Shown here piece by piece: positions 52,401 through 62,875 of a DNA stretch of 64,000 nt (position 1 is the stretch's first letter; every line of letters starts with the position of its first letter). The position numbers were made by a program, and so were the translations under genes. A model generated the notes under the pieces. It made no database searches and had not been told where the DNA came from. It saw only the letters and a program-made list of their open reading frames with translations. The DNA lies in NCBI RefSeq assembly GCF_037975245.1, contig NC_092576.1, positions 20,523,611 to 20,587,610 of the forward strand, read 5' to 3'. This DNA is from Apostichopus japonicus. Its lineage: Eukaryota; Echinodermata; Holothuroidea; Aspidochirotida; Stichopodidae.

Positions 52401-52781
52401 GTTATGGGCCATAAAGAAGGCAAACAGATGTTCATGACCTTTGTTCATTCTTGGTCAAGGGAGCGAGAGTTTAGAAGCGTCATTCGAAATATCCAAGATG
52501 GTGTAGGATGCCCTGTTCAAACAACTACAACTTCGACTTTTCGAGCAGAAAACCAAGCAGCGAATCACGGTGAAGAGATCCCAACGGAAGTACTCTTTCC
52601 GAACTCTGAGCAGCAAAGCGATACCGAGACAGTGGTCCCGTCGGTGAAGCCATCAAAGGGAAAGAAAGGAGGGAAAAAAGGGTATACCAAAGAGGAGAGG
52701 AGAGCAATGCGGCGGTTGGCAAGGCAGCAAGAGGAGCAGGAAGCCGCTGAACAAGAAGAAGAAGAAGATGAGCCGATGTAA
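36347..52781 (+). CDS. Secreted frizzled-related protein, sFRP1/2/5 type, three exons
   Basis: Exons 36347-36866, 47389-47481 and 52210-52781 join in phase 1 at both introns to give 394 residues plus a stop. Layout: signal peptide (hydrophobic residues about 11-27), frizzled cysteine-rich domain (C44 to C153), short linker with an NST glycosylation site at N163, netrin-like domain (about 186-310), then a basic stretch (KGKKGGKKGY) and an acidic C-terminus (EEEEDEPM). sFRPs of this class bind Wnt ligands outside the cell and modulate Wnt signalling. The large-small-large exon layout matches vertebrate sFRP1/2/5. Odd points: an extra cysteine at C134 in the CRD, and F183 where the netrin domain normally has the first Cys of a CxxC. 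The class is confident; which of sFRP1, 2 or 5 it matches is not decided, so no symbol is given. Confidence 0.92.
36879..37575 (+). repeat. 62-65 bp minisatellite at the start of sFRP intron 1
   Basis: About 11 copies of TCTGTATTGCTCTCATTGCT, GTATACATATACCATACACA and TACATTAATATCTACAAAAC. A 3-bp length variant (ATGATATACC) accounts for 65-bp units. The first copy starts about 12 bp after the exon 1 splice donor. It is unrelated to the 62-bp satellite at 13-18 kb. Confidence 0.93.
37576..39421. other. Intron 1 sequence, nothing recognised
   Basis: AT-rich. Open frames at 38286-38591 and 38691-38933 lack any domain or splice support. Confidence 0.4.
39422..39479. repeat. TA microsatellite in intron 1
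   Basis: About 28 TA units. Confidence 0.95.
39596..40330 (+). repeat. 26-bp minisatellite in sFRP intron 1
   Basis: About 28 copies of AAGCCTCTATAATATCTGCA plus TGTAAT. They are diverged at the left end and more regular from 39840 to 40310. Confidence 0.92.
40331..47388. other. Remainder of sFRP intron 1
   Basis: Possible solitary hAT-like ends lie at about 41190 (CAGTGGTATAGCCAGAG) and 41531 (CAGGACCGTAGCCACTGG). CG-containing patches around 42100-42370 and 45700-45760 are unremarkable. No nested gene was found. Confidence 0.35.
47389..47481 (+). CDS. sFRP exon 2: linker and start of netrin domain
   Basis: The exon is 93 nt, with acceptor tgtttacag, donor G|gtaagt, and phase 1 on both sides. 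The peptide runs from IAGAVGQLFTQC to YSCNADF. The two cysteines are 14 residues apart, as between the second CxxC cysteine and the next cysteine in vertebrate sFRP1, and NADF matches the conserved SEF/NDF end. The first cysteine of the usual CxxC is Phe here. The exon is too short to stand out alone and is supported by position, phase and similarity. Confidence 0.85.
48779..48852 (+). repeat. Short tandem repeat in intron 2
   Basis: ATATCCAATGAACTATCCAA with CAACCACCCACAAACA is repeated about twice. Confidence 0.7.
49062..49146 (+). repeat. 19-bp tandem repeat in intron 2
   Basis: GTTCACATATATCAGTATT is repeated about four and a half times. Confidence 0.88.
49395..49452. repeat. TA microsatellite in intron 2
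   Basis: About 28 TA units. Confidence 0.95.
50090..50120 (+). promoter_or_regulatory. Degenerate run of AGGTCA-like half-sites
   Basis: GTCATTTGAGGTCAATAGAG then GTAA gives half-sites at 10-bp spacing, related to the clearer sites at 9228, 55395 and 57750. It is probably part of the same interspersed repeat. Confidence 0.3.
50755..51822 (+). repeat. 26-bp minisatellite in sFRP intron 2
   Basis: About 41 copies of TAATGTAATAGTAATGTCCT plus CAGCGT, with block duplications. The series from CAGCACTTATG to GTCTTGA(C/T)CATT occurs twice, about 240 bp apart. It ends about 390 bp before exon 3. Confidence 0.93.
52210..52781 (+). CDS. sFRP exon 3: netrin-like domain and charged tail
   Basis: The acceptor is cctttcag, phase 1. 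The peptide VLKMRITSIREVK through LNFYVREGTNCRCEML, FLLVMGHKEG and GCPV matches the sFRP netrin domain, with three cysteines (255, 257, 305). After it comes a Ser/Thr-rich linker, a Lys-rich segment (PSKGKKGGKKGYTKEE) and an acidic end (EEEEDEPM). Vertebrate sFRP1 also has a basic, heparin-binding C-terminal part. The acidic extension is less usual. The stop is TAA at 52779-52781. No convincing nearby polyadenylation signal was found. Confidence 0.9.
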
Positions 52782-53525
52782 TAGGAGTTCGGTTTGACAC
52801 CACTTCTTGTAATGGAAATAGTCTCTGACAATCTCCTTTATTCCTGCTGCTTCTGCGTGGTATAGCAGCACCCTTGCCGTTCGCTTAGCAACTAACGAAG
52901 TAAGGGTAGTAGAAAAAGCGAAGAGACCATCAAAAAAATCAAACTTTTCTCATGGACGCCTCTGCTAGGCGGAAATGAGTAATTATTTGATATTCAGTCA
53001 GTAAATGAAAGAAAAATCATTTCCGTTTTGTTTAATTTGTCATCTCGTATTTCAGAGATATATTTGTTTATTTATGTAAGTCTAAGTGTCCTACAAATTT
53101 TTAACTTCATTATTGTAAAGACGTCGCAGACGAGAATATAAACCTATCTTTTTTGGTTCCCTTTCACTCTCGCTAATTCGGTTGCTTGCTTGTGAAACTA
53201 AATACCGCTAGCTGACATGTAAGTGTGGTTTACTCCAAACCTTCAAATGTGGAAAGAAATTATATATAGAGCAGAGTTTTAAGGCTTCTCCTATAAGCTA
53301 AGCCCCCTGGCATGTATTCTAGGTTTGTAGGTTTGTAGGTCTGGGGAGTTGGTAGAAGATACCTTCTCTATGAGCCGGCCAGAGTGTTCAAATACCTTGA
53401 CCATGTTTGACTTGTTGACTGACCGGTACTACCCTCCAGTGATCTTTCTTCCATATCTTGAGTGCAACTCTTGTGCGCATGTGCGTATCCAACAGTTGCT
53501 CCCAAGTAAGAATCATAATATCAAG
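52782..53525 (+). other. Probable 3'UTR and downstream flank of the sFRP gene
   Basis: No AATAAA was seen close to the stop. A clear one occurs only at about 54703, beyond the minisatellite, so the 3' end of the transcript is undetermined. Confidence 0.35.
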
Positions 53526-53532
53526 TAGTTCA

Positions 53533-54536
53533 GGGCAGTTACTGCTCTACAGTTACTGCTCTACAGTTACTGTTCTACAGTTACTGTTCTACAGTTACTG
53601 TTCTACAGTTAGGCCTACTGCTCTATAGTTACTGCTCTACAGTTACTGCTCTACGGTTACTGCTCTACAGTTACTGCTCTACAGTTACTGTTCTACAGTT
53701 ACTGTTCTACAGTTACTGTTCTACAGTTAGGCCTACTGCTCTATAGTTACTGCTCTACAGTTACTGCTCTACGGTTACTGCTCTACAGTTACTGCTCTAC
53801 GGTTACTGCTCTACAGTTACTGCTCTACAGTTACTGCTCTACAGTTACTGTTCTACAGTTACTGTTCTACAGTTACTGTTCTACAGTTAGGCCTACTGCT
53901 CTATAGTTACTGCTCTACAGTATCTGCTCTACGGTTACTGCTCTACAGTTACTGCTCTACGGTTACTGCTCTGCAGTTACTGCTCTACAGTTACTGCTCT
54001 ACAGTATCTGCTCTACAGTTACTGTTCTACAGTTTCTGCTCTATAGTTACTGCTCTACGGTTACTGCTCTACGGTTACTGCTATACGGTTACTGCTCTAC
54101 AGTTACTGCTCTACAGTTAGGCCTACTGCTCTATAGTTACTGCTCTACAGTTACTGCTCTACGGTTACTGCTCTACAGTTACTGCTCTACAGTATCTGCT
54201 CTGCAGTTACTGCTCTACAGCTACTGCTCTACAGTTACTGCTCTGCAGTTACTGCTCTACAGTTACTGCTCTACAGTATCTGCTCTACAGTTACTGCTCT
54301 ACAGTATCTGCTCTGCAGTTACTGCTCTACAGTTACTGCTCTACAGTTACTGCTCTGCAGTTACTGCTCTACAGTTACTGCTCTACAGTTACTGCTCTAC
54401 GGTTACTGCCCTACAGTTACTGCTCTACAGTATCTGCTCTACAGTTACTGCTCTACAGTTAATGCTCTACAGTTACTGCTCTACAGTATCTGCTCTACAG
54501 TTACTGCTCTACAGTTACTGCTCTACAGTTACTGCA
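53533..54536 (+). repeat. 14-bp minisatellite downstream of sFRP
   Basis: About 70 copies of TACTGCTCTACAGT. Variants with TTCTACAG, TCTACGG, TCTGCAG and TACAGTATC recur. A longer unit with TTAGGCCTACTGCTCTATAG appears four times (about 53607, 53727, 53886, 54116), which shows higher-order duplication. Confidence 0.95.
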
Positions 54537-54540
54537 ATGA

Positions 54541-55280
54541 AATACCATTCACTGACTCCATTTCCTGTAAATAGTGATAAGTAGTACCGCAGTCCTGCTA
54601 GCCGGTCATTTGTCATTGAAACGTTCAAAACACTCTATTCTTGTTTGGACAAAATGTAAACTAAATCAAATTGTTTATTACTGTTTTGCGCAGAAGGTTA
54701 AAAAATAAATCTGCACGGCTTCGACCAGTTTAGAAGTTCTCTTTGTTTTTGTGTTTGTTTTACAGTTTAACAAATCATCTGTGTAACTATGATCAGCCGA
54801 ATAAATAACTCCGCTGGTGTACCAACAAAACCAGATGCCGAGACATTCCTGTTCAACTTTAACCTTCCATCCCTCGAGTAGAACGAGTTTATGTAGTGTG
54901 CATTGAAGTTTGATAGTAGAGTCCTCTCACAGGTGATTTGTGTCAAATGAAAGAACGTCACTACAAGTAATGTTCAAAGTGTATGTGAGAGGTAACCAAA
55001 CAGGGTGTTACTTGGGCTGGAGAAAGGCAAAATCAACCTAAATAGTATGTGCAATATGGATGGACGACATCTTGAACTTGATACTTATTATATGGTATCA
55101 GCCTTTTATTAAACGATACCCAAACCCGTACATGTCCGTACAATATGTGTTTAGGGATGTTATGGAGTATGGACTGCCTGTCTGGTTTAAGAGAAGAGAG
55201 GCTGTCCCATTTCAGTGGAGCCATTTGTGGTTTCGATGATAATTGTAACCTTTGTAGTCATGCATGCAGGCGGGTGTGTG
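54541..55280. other. Intergenic stretch, nothing recognised
   Basis: AT-rich, with no supported gene or repeat. Confidence 0.4.
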
Positions 55281-55289
55281 TGTCGCCTT

Positions 55290-55565
55290 GCTTGTAAACA
55301 CGATATCTCAAGAAGGGAAGCTTGCACCAATCTCATATTTGGTGTGTAGGAGTACCACATGAAGTGGAAGAAGACTATTGTTTTTAGGGGTCAAAGGTCA
55401 TTTCGGGTCACCAGGGGTCAAATTGTTAAACCTTGTAAACACGATATCTCAATAAGGGAAGCTTGGACCAATATCATATAATATGTAGTTATGACACGTT
55501 AGGTGCAAGAAGCCTATCGTTTTTGTGGAGGTCAAATGTCATTAGGAGTCACCAGGGGTCAAATT
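55290..55565 (+). repeat. Duplicated repeat carrying nuclear-receptor half-sites
   Basis: AACACGATATCTCAAGAAGG through GAAGCTTG occurs at about 55298 and again at 55439, each followed by GTCAAAGGTCATTTCGGGTC or a related string. The first copy has GGGTCA-A-AGGTCA (DR1), then half-sites at 55395, 55405 and 55415 exactly 10 bp apart. The second copy is decayed. Confidence 0.65.
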
Positions 55566-55599
55566 GTGGAAACCTCGTTTTATAATCTACCGTACCTCC

Positions 55600-56278
55600 C
55601 AGGGGCGGCGATCTGTTTCAAGTATTGGGGGGGGGGGACATTTGCTTGGGTGCAGGCGAATTACTATGTAAGCGGAGTGCCACCATTGGTTGGCGCGCAG
55701 CGTACAAGAAAATTTCTGGTTTTGATAGCCCCCAGATCACCGGAAATGGCACTTCTCGGGCTTGAAAATGACCAACCAGATATACACTTTTGCCTGAGAA
55801 CCAAGCTTTTCCCAATAGTTTTTTTTTCATTCATAACCTTTTTCAAGATTGTCACCAGTCACACATCATGTTCGACCTCATCGTATCTCCTGTGGATCAT
55901 TTTTTTTTTTGTAGGTAATTCTACGTAACGCCCCACAATACCCGTCAGCCACACTTTTCAGAATTTGAATAATAAATTCACTTCAAAACATACCCATAAT
56001 GTTGCACAAAATTTCATCTATGGACAACCAATATAGAAAAAAAACCTTCAACCCCTAACAGACCGGTCAAATTGCACGAGTAGAGGGAAGTATGATGAAG
56101 AATGTTGGTCAAGGAATTTTCGAAAATTCAGACACAGTTAATTTATTGGTGTACAAATATTAAAACCTCTTTTAACGGCTACTATAGAACTTCGATATCA
56201 TAAACAAAATACCAAAAACATATGCTCGGGGGGGGGGGCGATCTCCACCCTTCGCCCCCCCCCCTGGCTACGCGCCTG
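55600..56278 (+). mobile_element. hAT-like element, H-family copy
   Basis: It starts near CAGGGGCGGCGATCTG and ends CCTGGCTACGCGCCTG. The interior matches 20690-21240 and 27240-27770 (GCGCACCATTGGTTGGCG-type block, then TTGCACAAAATTTCATC). The left flank GTACCTCC does not match the right flank CGGTTAGA, so the two ends may belong to different insertions. Confidence 0.55.
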
Positions 56279-56685
56279 CGGTTAGATATCTTGTAGGAAA
56301 CTGGCCAAATGGAAACCCAGTGAACCCATATCGATGTGGATCATATGTATGATTGTACGTACTTACACTCATACACAAGATATGTAGGGCCTACAGACAT
56401 TATGATAATAATCATGAGTGACAACATGCTATACGGTCACAGGTCACAGAAACGACCACGAAGAGTCATTTACCTCATCTGCATGTGTTGGATGAAGTTT
56501 TAGCCACCCGCCAAATATGATTTGGATAAATAATCTCACGCATTATTTTCTATTTATAGCCACACAAACAAATTATGCCACCAAATATTGGGGGTATATA
56601 AGTTACTATTAGATACTACCGTATATTCCCCACGTAAAATATTGGGGGACATGTTCTCCCGTCCCCCCCCCCCCATGATCGCCGC

Positions 56686-56689
<4 letters not shown>

Positions 56690-56761
<72 letters not shown>
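56690..56761. repeat. TA microsatellite
   Basis: About 35 TA units after a GATCGCCGCCCA transposon-end-like motif. Confidence 0.95.
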
Positions 56762-56764
<3 letters not shown>

Positions 56765-56906
56765 AAATATGGTTGCTACAGCCCTATTTTCCTTTTTCAT
56801 CGGTAAACCAAATTTCATTACGGATGCGGTCCGTCTAGCTATTCATTTCGAAAAGAAGTAAAAACTATTTTCGGTCATATACAGTAACAATTGTGACACG
56901 GTTAGA

Positions 56907-57170
56907 CAGGCGCCTTGCGAGGGATTTGGCAAGGGAGGGGCGAAGCTTGTAGGCAAACTATCTAAGCGTAGCGCCACCATATATTGGCGCGAAGCGCGAA
57001 AGAAAAATTTGGCCGAAAATGCCTCCCGGATCGTTGGAAATTTTCTATTTTGAAATTACTAGCGATATCATAAAAAAAATAAATAAAAAATATGCACAAA
57101 AAAAACTATGCCACGAAATATTGGGGGGATATTAGATACTATATCCCCCACCTATTAGCTAACATGTGCG
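56907..57170 (+). mobile_element. hAT-like MITE fragment (family B)
   Basis: It starts CAGGCGCCTTGCGAGG and matches the B-family interior (GGGGCGAAGCTTGTAGGCAA, TTACTAGCGATATCATAAAA, AATATTGGGGGGATA). The right end is not clear. The left flank CGGTTAGA (56899-56906) equals the right flank of the element ending at 56278. Confidence 0.6.
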
Positions 57171-58215
57171 TTACACCTCATTAGAATAGGAGAGGCTGCT
57201 GGAAATTGGAAATTAGCTTAAAGGCATCCGTAGATATGAATCAAGAAGTCTCGACCAAAGTGTGTTGCTAAGTTACACTGCTGCATATATGCCTGTGCAT
57301 TAAGGTGTGTAATGAAACGTTGTACTGTTTGTACATGCGTAATATATTGGAATGGACGATATCATTATGAATAATCGGTATTATATCTTTGCTTCCGTTG
57401 TTGAAGTTTTCGTCGTATTTCGCAATTGTCGAGATTCAGTGCCAAATAAAAACTTCAGGTTTGGATGTAGTAACGTTGGGGAAATGACCAGGCGCCGTTT
57501 CCGTAAACTTGAATGACCTACGGTGGATCACCTTCGTTTTCAGAGTGCTTTTCGTGTAGATTCCCTTTCTTGAGTACAACAATGCTATTGAATTTGGTGG
57601 AGGTAGCGTGTTAATTGAAGTCAGCATATGTCAAGTCTGAAGCCCTTTAAACACAGTCGTTACTTCAAAGTTCAAATAGAAAGCTTAGAGGTAATTCATA
57701 CTAGGAAAAGTCATGAGAACAAGACGCGTGTTACTTGTCAAAGAGTGAAAGGTCATTTGAGGTCACTTGGACGAAAGAATCACTTTATTGAGTAGCAGAA
57801 CTATAATATTACTTGTGGATAGATGGTTAAAACATCAAACAGTTGTGTTACATTAAATGTCCACATATAATATAGTTGTAAAGGCATCACTAGGCCTGTT
57901 GGCTTCCTGTCGTTTCAAGAAAATTTAGCACGTCAGAAAGCCTGCAAATATATTATTATTATTATTATTATTCAAGTTTGAAGAGATAAGACTTTACCCA
58001 TATCACTAATTACACAACAAACATATTGTAATATGCGTGATGTTGACACTACTCGTTGAAATGATTGGAATTAAGTTGTCAATATATTTACACTATGAGT
58101 AACAACATGGAAGAAATATACTTCATTTCCATGTATCTTGGTTGTAATGTGAAACTATACAGCTGAGACTATGTGTACACAAATAAGTACAACGGAATAT
58201 GGAGGGGATGGGGTG
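57171..58215. other. Intergenic stretch with a DR4 site and an ATT microsatellite
   Basis: ATT repeats lie at about 57951-57972. A DR4 at 57750 is listed separately. No gene is supported. Confidence 0.4.
57750..57765 (+). promoter_or_regulatory. Perfect DR4 nuclear-receptor motif
   Basis: AGGTCATTTGAGGTCA is two consensus half-sites with a 4-bp spacer. It has the same spacer TTTG as the minus-strand site at 9238-9253, so it probably comes from the same repeat family. Confidence 0.4.
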
Positions 58216-58450
58216 GGGGGGGGGGGGTTAAGGGAGGTTCGTCCGAATCCGGAGCCAAGCCATTCAACGATTTGTAGGTAATTAACAGGAGATTACTATC
58301 GGTGAGAGACCGGAAGCCACTGTAGCCCTTTAAGAATAGGTTTGATGTAACCAGACTTTCTAGGTAATGTAATAATCCGTGCAGCAGTATTTTGAAGTTG
58401 TTTAAGCCGAGCGATTTGATTCTGTGATAGACCATAGAGAAGCGCGTTCA
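58215..58450 (-). pseudogene. LINE (CR1/L2-like) reverse transcriptase tail fragment
   Basis: The minus strand reads QIARLKQLQNTAARIITLPR, then KPILKGLQWLPVSHR, and after stops and a frame change LLITYKSLNGLAP. This is the typical sequence after the RT domain in CR1/L2-type non-LTR retrotransposons (HITPVLxxLHWLPV, LLLTYKSLNGLAP). It is short, broken, and ends in a C-rich tract. Confidence 0.75.
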
Positions 58451-61400
58451 ATTATCGTTTCCATTTATCGATCGTTGTGAGATTTCACGGCGGGAAGTAA
58501 ATTAATTCGCCGTTACTTCTCACCATTGCACAATCAAGTACAACTATTGCGCAGCACACGCTCGGTTGATGAAGTGACATACTCCGTACAGAGTGTGTAT
58601 TTATCCCACCACCGTAACCTTCATGTCATGCTTCTACGTCAGCACAATATTCAATACATACTACAGAACATCGACCAAACATTTGGTTTTGTAGCTTGGA
58701 AGTTAAAGTGCACAAATGGAAAACTAATGGAATTGGAAACAGATGGAAACAGTCACTCCCAGATTAATGTATGTCGTCCAGTTACAGAGTTGTTGACAAT
58801 TAACAATTCATAATCATGGACGTTAAATATGAATGTGAGAGACTGACTTCGGTCAGCTTGCGGCTTTGATAAACCAATTAGGCTTCTTCGCGAGTTCCTG
58901 CTTGCAGGAGGATCTAATATACATACATACATACACACATACATGTGCGTATACAGTGGAAATTGAGGCAATTTTAAAATACTATAAGGTGTTCAAATAA
59001 ACGTAGTTAACTTGTTACATGATTCTCATTGCTGAAAATCTACTTTGTCGGGTAGACGAAAAATGCAAGATTCCACGAATGACCAAGGTTTCATTTATCC
59101 AGTGAGTGTAGGTTTTACCTGGTGAGATCTTGTACAAGGATTTAGTAGTTTAGATACCACAGTACTTTCCCGATTTAGTGTGTATTATACTACGCTACCA
59201 TCAACAGCACTGTAAACTCGGTGTTCATATGCCAACCTCAGAGCCGTATATACGGCTCTGTCCCATCTTACCGAATGCCGCCCTCTATTTGAGTGATCGT
59301 GCAGTAACGAATCCAGGTTAAGACTAGAACAACTATATTTGTCATGATGCGTGATGAAGGTCAAACTTAGTTAGTTGTTCATATTCAATGGAGGAGTCTT
59401 TGTTCCTGCAACCCTTTGAAGAAGGAAGTTCGGCGTTCGGGCCTTTAACGTAGACCAAAAGTCAAATTATGTGATGTTTATAAACAAAACTCTAGCTATC
59501 ATGTGCCTGCATTATAAACGAAGAAATGATGACTAAAACTATCAGAACCAAGCTGTCAATCACGAATCGCGTTTCTTTCGGACGTGACAGAGAATATACA
59601 GACTCCTGGACAGTGTCAAATTGTCAAATTGAACAACACGTTAACGTTACTGTATGCTCGCCTAGTAAGCGAAATTTTACCAACATACGGTGTTGTGCAC
59701 CGAAAGCTAGTAATGTACGATTAATCTAACGAAAACATGTAGGCCTATAGTCTATCATTGAAATGTAACACCCTCCGGTCTATTAAAAACTGCTTGGTCG
59801 ATTTCCTGGCTCTGGTTTACCATTATCTAAAACAGGTAATATATGCCATACACGGCCATAGTATATAAAAATGCCATGCTACAATAATAACGTTACGAGT
59901 GCCTATGTTGCAAGAGCGCGCTAAGTAGCACAGATAAGGTCGAGTCGTTGCGGATAAATACGATTAACATTTGTTGTTTACTCAAATACGTTCAAATGTA
60001 AACTGTCTTGTTTAAATCGAGAATAACGAACCGTAAGTAGAGAATTTTACGTATTGTTTTGAAGAAGAATGCCACTCAAGGAGATCTATTTCATTCACGT
60101 GTGCATAATTAACTCTTCGCCGCCACAATTCTTTGCAAATCTGAGTCTGGATTTTTTCCTGCGTAGTCAACCTGTGCATTTAAGATTGCTATGAAGAGTG
60201 TATGTTCCAGCTGGCATTCACCAGTTAGCCATGTAGATGATGGAGCAGGCTAGTAATCCCAATATTGTAGAGCGCATGCGCACTACATTAATAAGTCATG
60301 ATCGTACTGTGACAGTCTCGATGTAAGGTGGCATGGGTTCAGAGTGGCTGTCTCGGGTGACTTCTTTAAAAACAATAGCATCCTGGCAGTATGGACCTAG
60401 AGATGACACAAGAAAACTATCCTCTGTGAACAGAGTTTGTATGTTTCAGACAATCTGGGTATAATCATAATCACTTTCATAGTCAATGGTTTACAGTTCC
60501 ATATTTTCTAGCTTTGAATTTTGTGGTATATTTTATGCCGTCATTCCCTATTCCAGAATACATATGAAGCTTTAAACTTATTGAGAAGTGCAAAGTTGAA
60601 AGGGAGTTTGGCAGGTTCATCATTTGATCTAAACTGAGGAACACATTCTTGACACTATTCCTCTTTCTTAACAAATCAAGATCATCATTCTGCACACGGT
60701 GGTTTTGTAAATGAAGGTTTATGGATGTGGTTATCATTAATATCCCCCTCTATCCTTCTCGCCTCAGTTGAGGAGAAGTAGAGCAACAATTGTACATAGC
60801 CTGGAAATGAATATTCAACAGATTGGGATTGTGAAAGAAGAGGTCCTCGTTCTCCTACAGCAGTAACATGTCATCTCTAAAGAGAGACTGTAATTGGGTT
60901 ATGTTATGTTATGTTATTTCAACAGTTAATAAATTACACAGAAAAAAATCAGCAATCATTTTTTTCTTCTGCACAAAGATTTAAATTGTATTTCCACTCA
61001 ATAATTGCACATATATTGCTGTGACAGCATAGGTATCTCTCATAAAGCAATATTTACCACAAGAGCAGAATGGGTGAGGAAAGATGAAGATTAATAGTTG
61101 ACTATCTTAGTTCAAATAAACTGACATGTTAAACCCAGCAACCACACAGCAAAGACAACAACTAGACTAAGAATCATACTATTGTTACAATTACTAAAAC
61201 AAACTCTAAAGTACTCCCTCTTTATCCTTTGGGAGTCCTTTAGTCTGTTAAGCCTGTATTGGCTTTTTAAAGGACTTCACTCCACATTTATATATTTATT
61301 ATCTGTGGAAAATCAAATCACATAAACAAACGAATAATAACAAACAAAATTACTTTGTATTCAAAATCATTGCAGTTAGTATAAAATAGTAGGACTTCAT

Positions 61401-61905
61401 ACAAACAACATTGTTAAGAAGAATCTTAGCCAGTTGTACAACAGACTTAAAAGGGCAATGCGTAGGACGGGATTACCTCCAGAAAACATGAAAAGGCTAG
61501 AGAGCTAGGCCCTCCCCATACCAGCACCCCTCCCCACCCCCACCCTCCCCACATGTTGGTATCATCCTTAGTTATAAATTTCACAAATACCCTGAATCAA
61601 CTTACATGTATATGGGAGATGTAAACCTCTCTGAGCAAACCATTTTATATACACATAGGTGTAAGTCATATACACACGTCCTCTCCTACTAAGACTATAC
61701 AAATTGCACAATACTGCCAGAGGTTTATATTTAACCCATGTATGCCTCTATTAGCCAACTTCCCTTGTATCACCAGGATATATAGTTTTGAATGTATATT
61801 GACTATTGTAAGGAGATGTGAACAGCTCAGGTGTTTTACAGCATTTATTGAGAATCTCCAAAATGCATCGTTGATCTTGTTTACATCTTCACACACGCTG
61901 TTGAT
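58451..61905. other. Intergenic stretch, nothing recognised
   Basis: Only short features were seen: CATA repeats at about 58921-58941 and a TGTTATG tract near 60900-60915. Open frames here have no domains or splice support. Confidence 0.4.
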
Positions 61906-62177
61906 CAGGCGCATAGCCAAGGGGGGGGCAAAGTGGGCAACCCCCCATTGAACGTATTGTTTGTATTTTTTTATATCGCTAGTAATTTCAAAATAAAAAA
62001 TGCTTAGATGCAACTTACAAGGCCTGGGAAATGCATTTCCAGCAATCTGGGAGGCATTTTCGGCCAAAATATTCTTGTACGCTTCGCGCCAACTTATGGT
62101 GGCGCTACGCTGAGATAGTTTGCTACAGCTGCTACAGTTTTCGCCCCTCCCTTGGCAAATTCCTCACTACGCCCCTG
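61906..62177 (-). mobile_element. Short hAT-like MITE (family B) with 8-bp TSD
   Basis: The ends CAGGCGCATAGCC and CACTACGCCCCTG are imperfect inverted repeats. The flanks are CTGTTGAT (61898-61905) and CTGTTGAA (62178-62185). The interior is the B-family sequence in reverse (TTTTATATCGCTAGTAATTT, GGCATTTTCGGCC). At 272 bp it gives the best size for a complete B-family unit. Confidence 0.8.
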
Positions 62178-62875
62178 CTGTTGAAACATACTCAACTGCC
62201 CTTGCAGCACATTTCAAAATAAGGAGGATCATATAAACAGCTCTAAAGTAGTCTCATACCTCAGAAGACAAGCTACTTCCTTGAAAGATGTAAGACATAT
62301 TCATCATTCACCATGTTATTTCACTTAATCTTTCCAGAGAGAGGCAAAAATTATGGGATATCATTGTTGGCTCAGGAAATATCAGAACCATCAATGTATA
62401 CAACATAACATTTAAGGAATGATGTTACAATCACTCAAATATGACATACCAAATATTAGACTAATTAACCCTGTGGTAGCTCTTTTAATAATCTGTACTT
62501 TATCAATTGACAGAGATGGTATGATAATTCAATAATTTAAGAACACATAAAGGACAGAAGTTATGTCTTCAACTATATCATAAGTTAGTCTTTCATTGAT
62601 ACTATAACTACACTTAAATCTCAAAACTGAAAAACAAAATTCATATATGCTACATTCTATAACACATACGATTTTTTAGGTCTCATATTATTCACCAAAA
62701 TCAGAAAACAGCATTCTACGAAACGAAACCAACAAAATGGAGCTATAGTGGCTATTGTTTAGCAGTCATAAACTCCACATCTGCAATGTACAAAAAACTG
62801 GGACGGTGACTCACACACGGTCCACAAAATAGTTCCCTTTGTAAAGCAAGCTGTCTGCAGTGTTCAAAGATAGAT
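62178..62875 (-). other. Probable 3'UTR of the minus-strand gene at 62876
   Basis: AT-rich sequence directly downstream of the stop at 62876-62878. No further exon was seen, and the extent of the UTR is not determined. Confidence 0.3.

Noticed and set aside
52525-52871. Minus-strand frames opposite sFRP exon 3
   Set aside because: Shadows of the real plus-strand coding exon, created by its Lys/Glu-rich tail.
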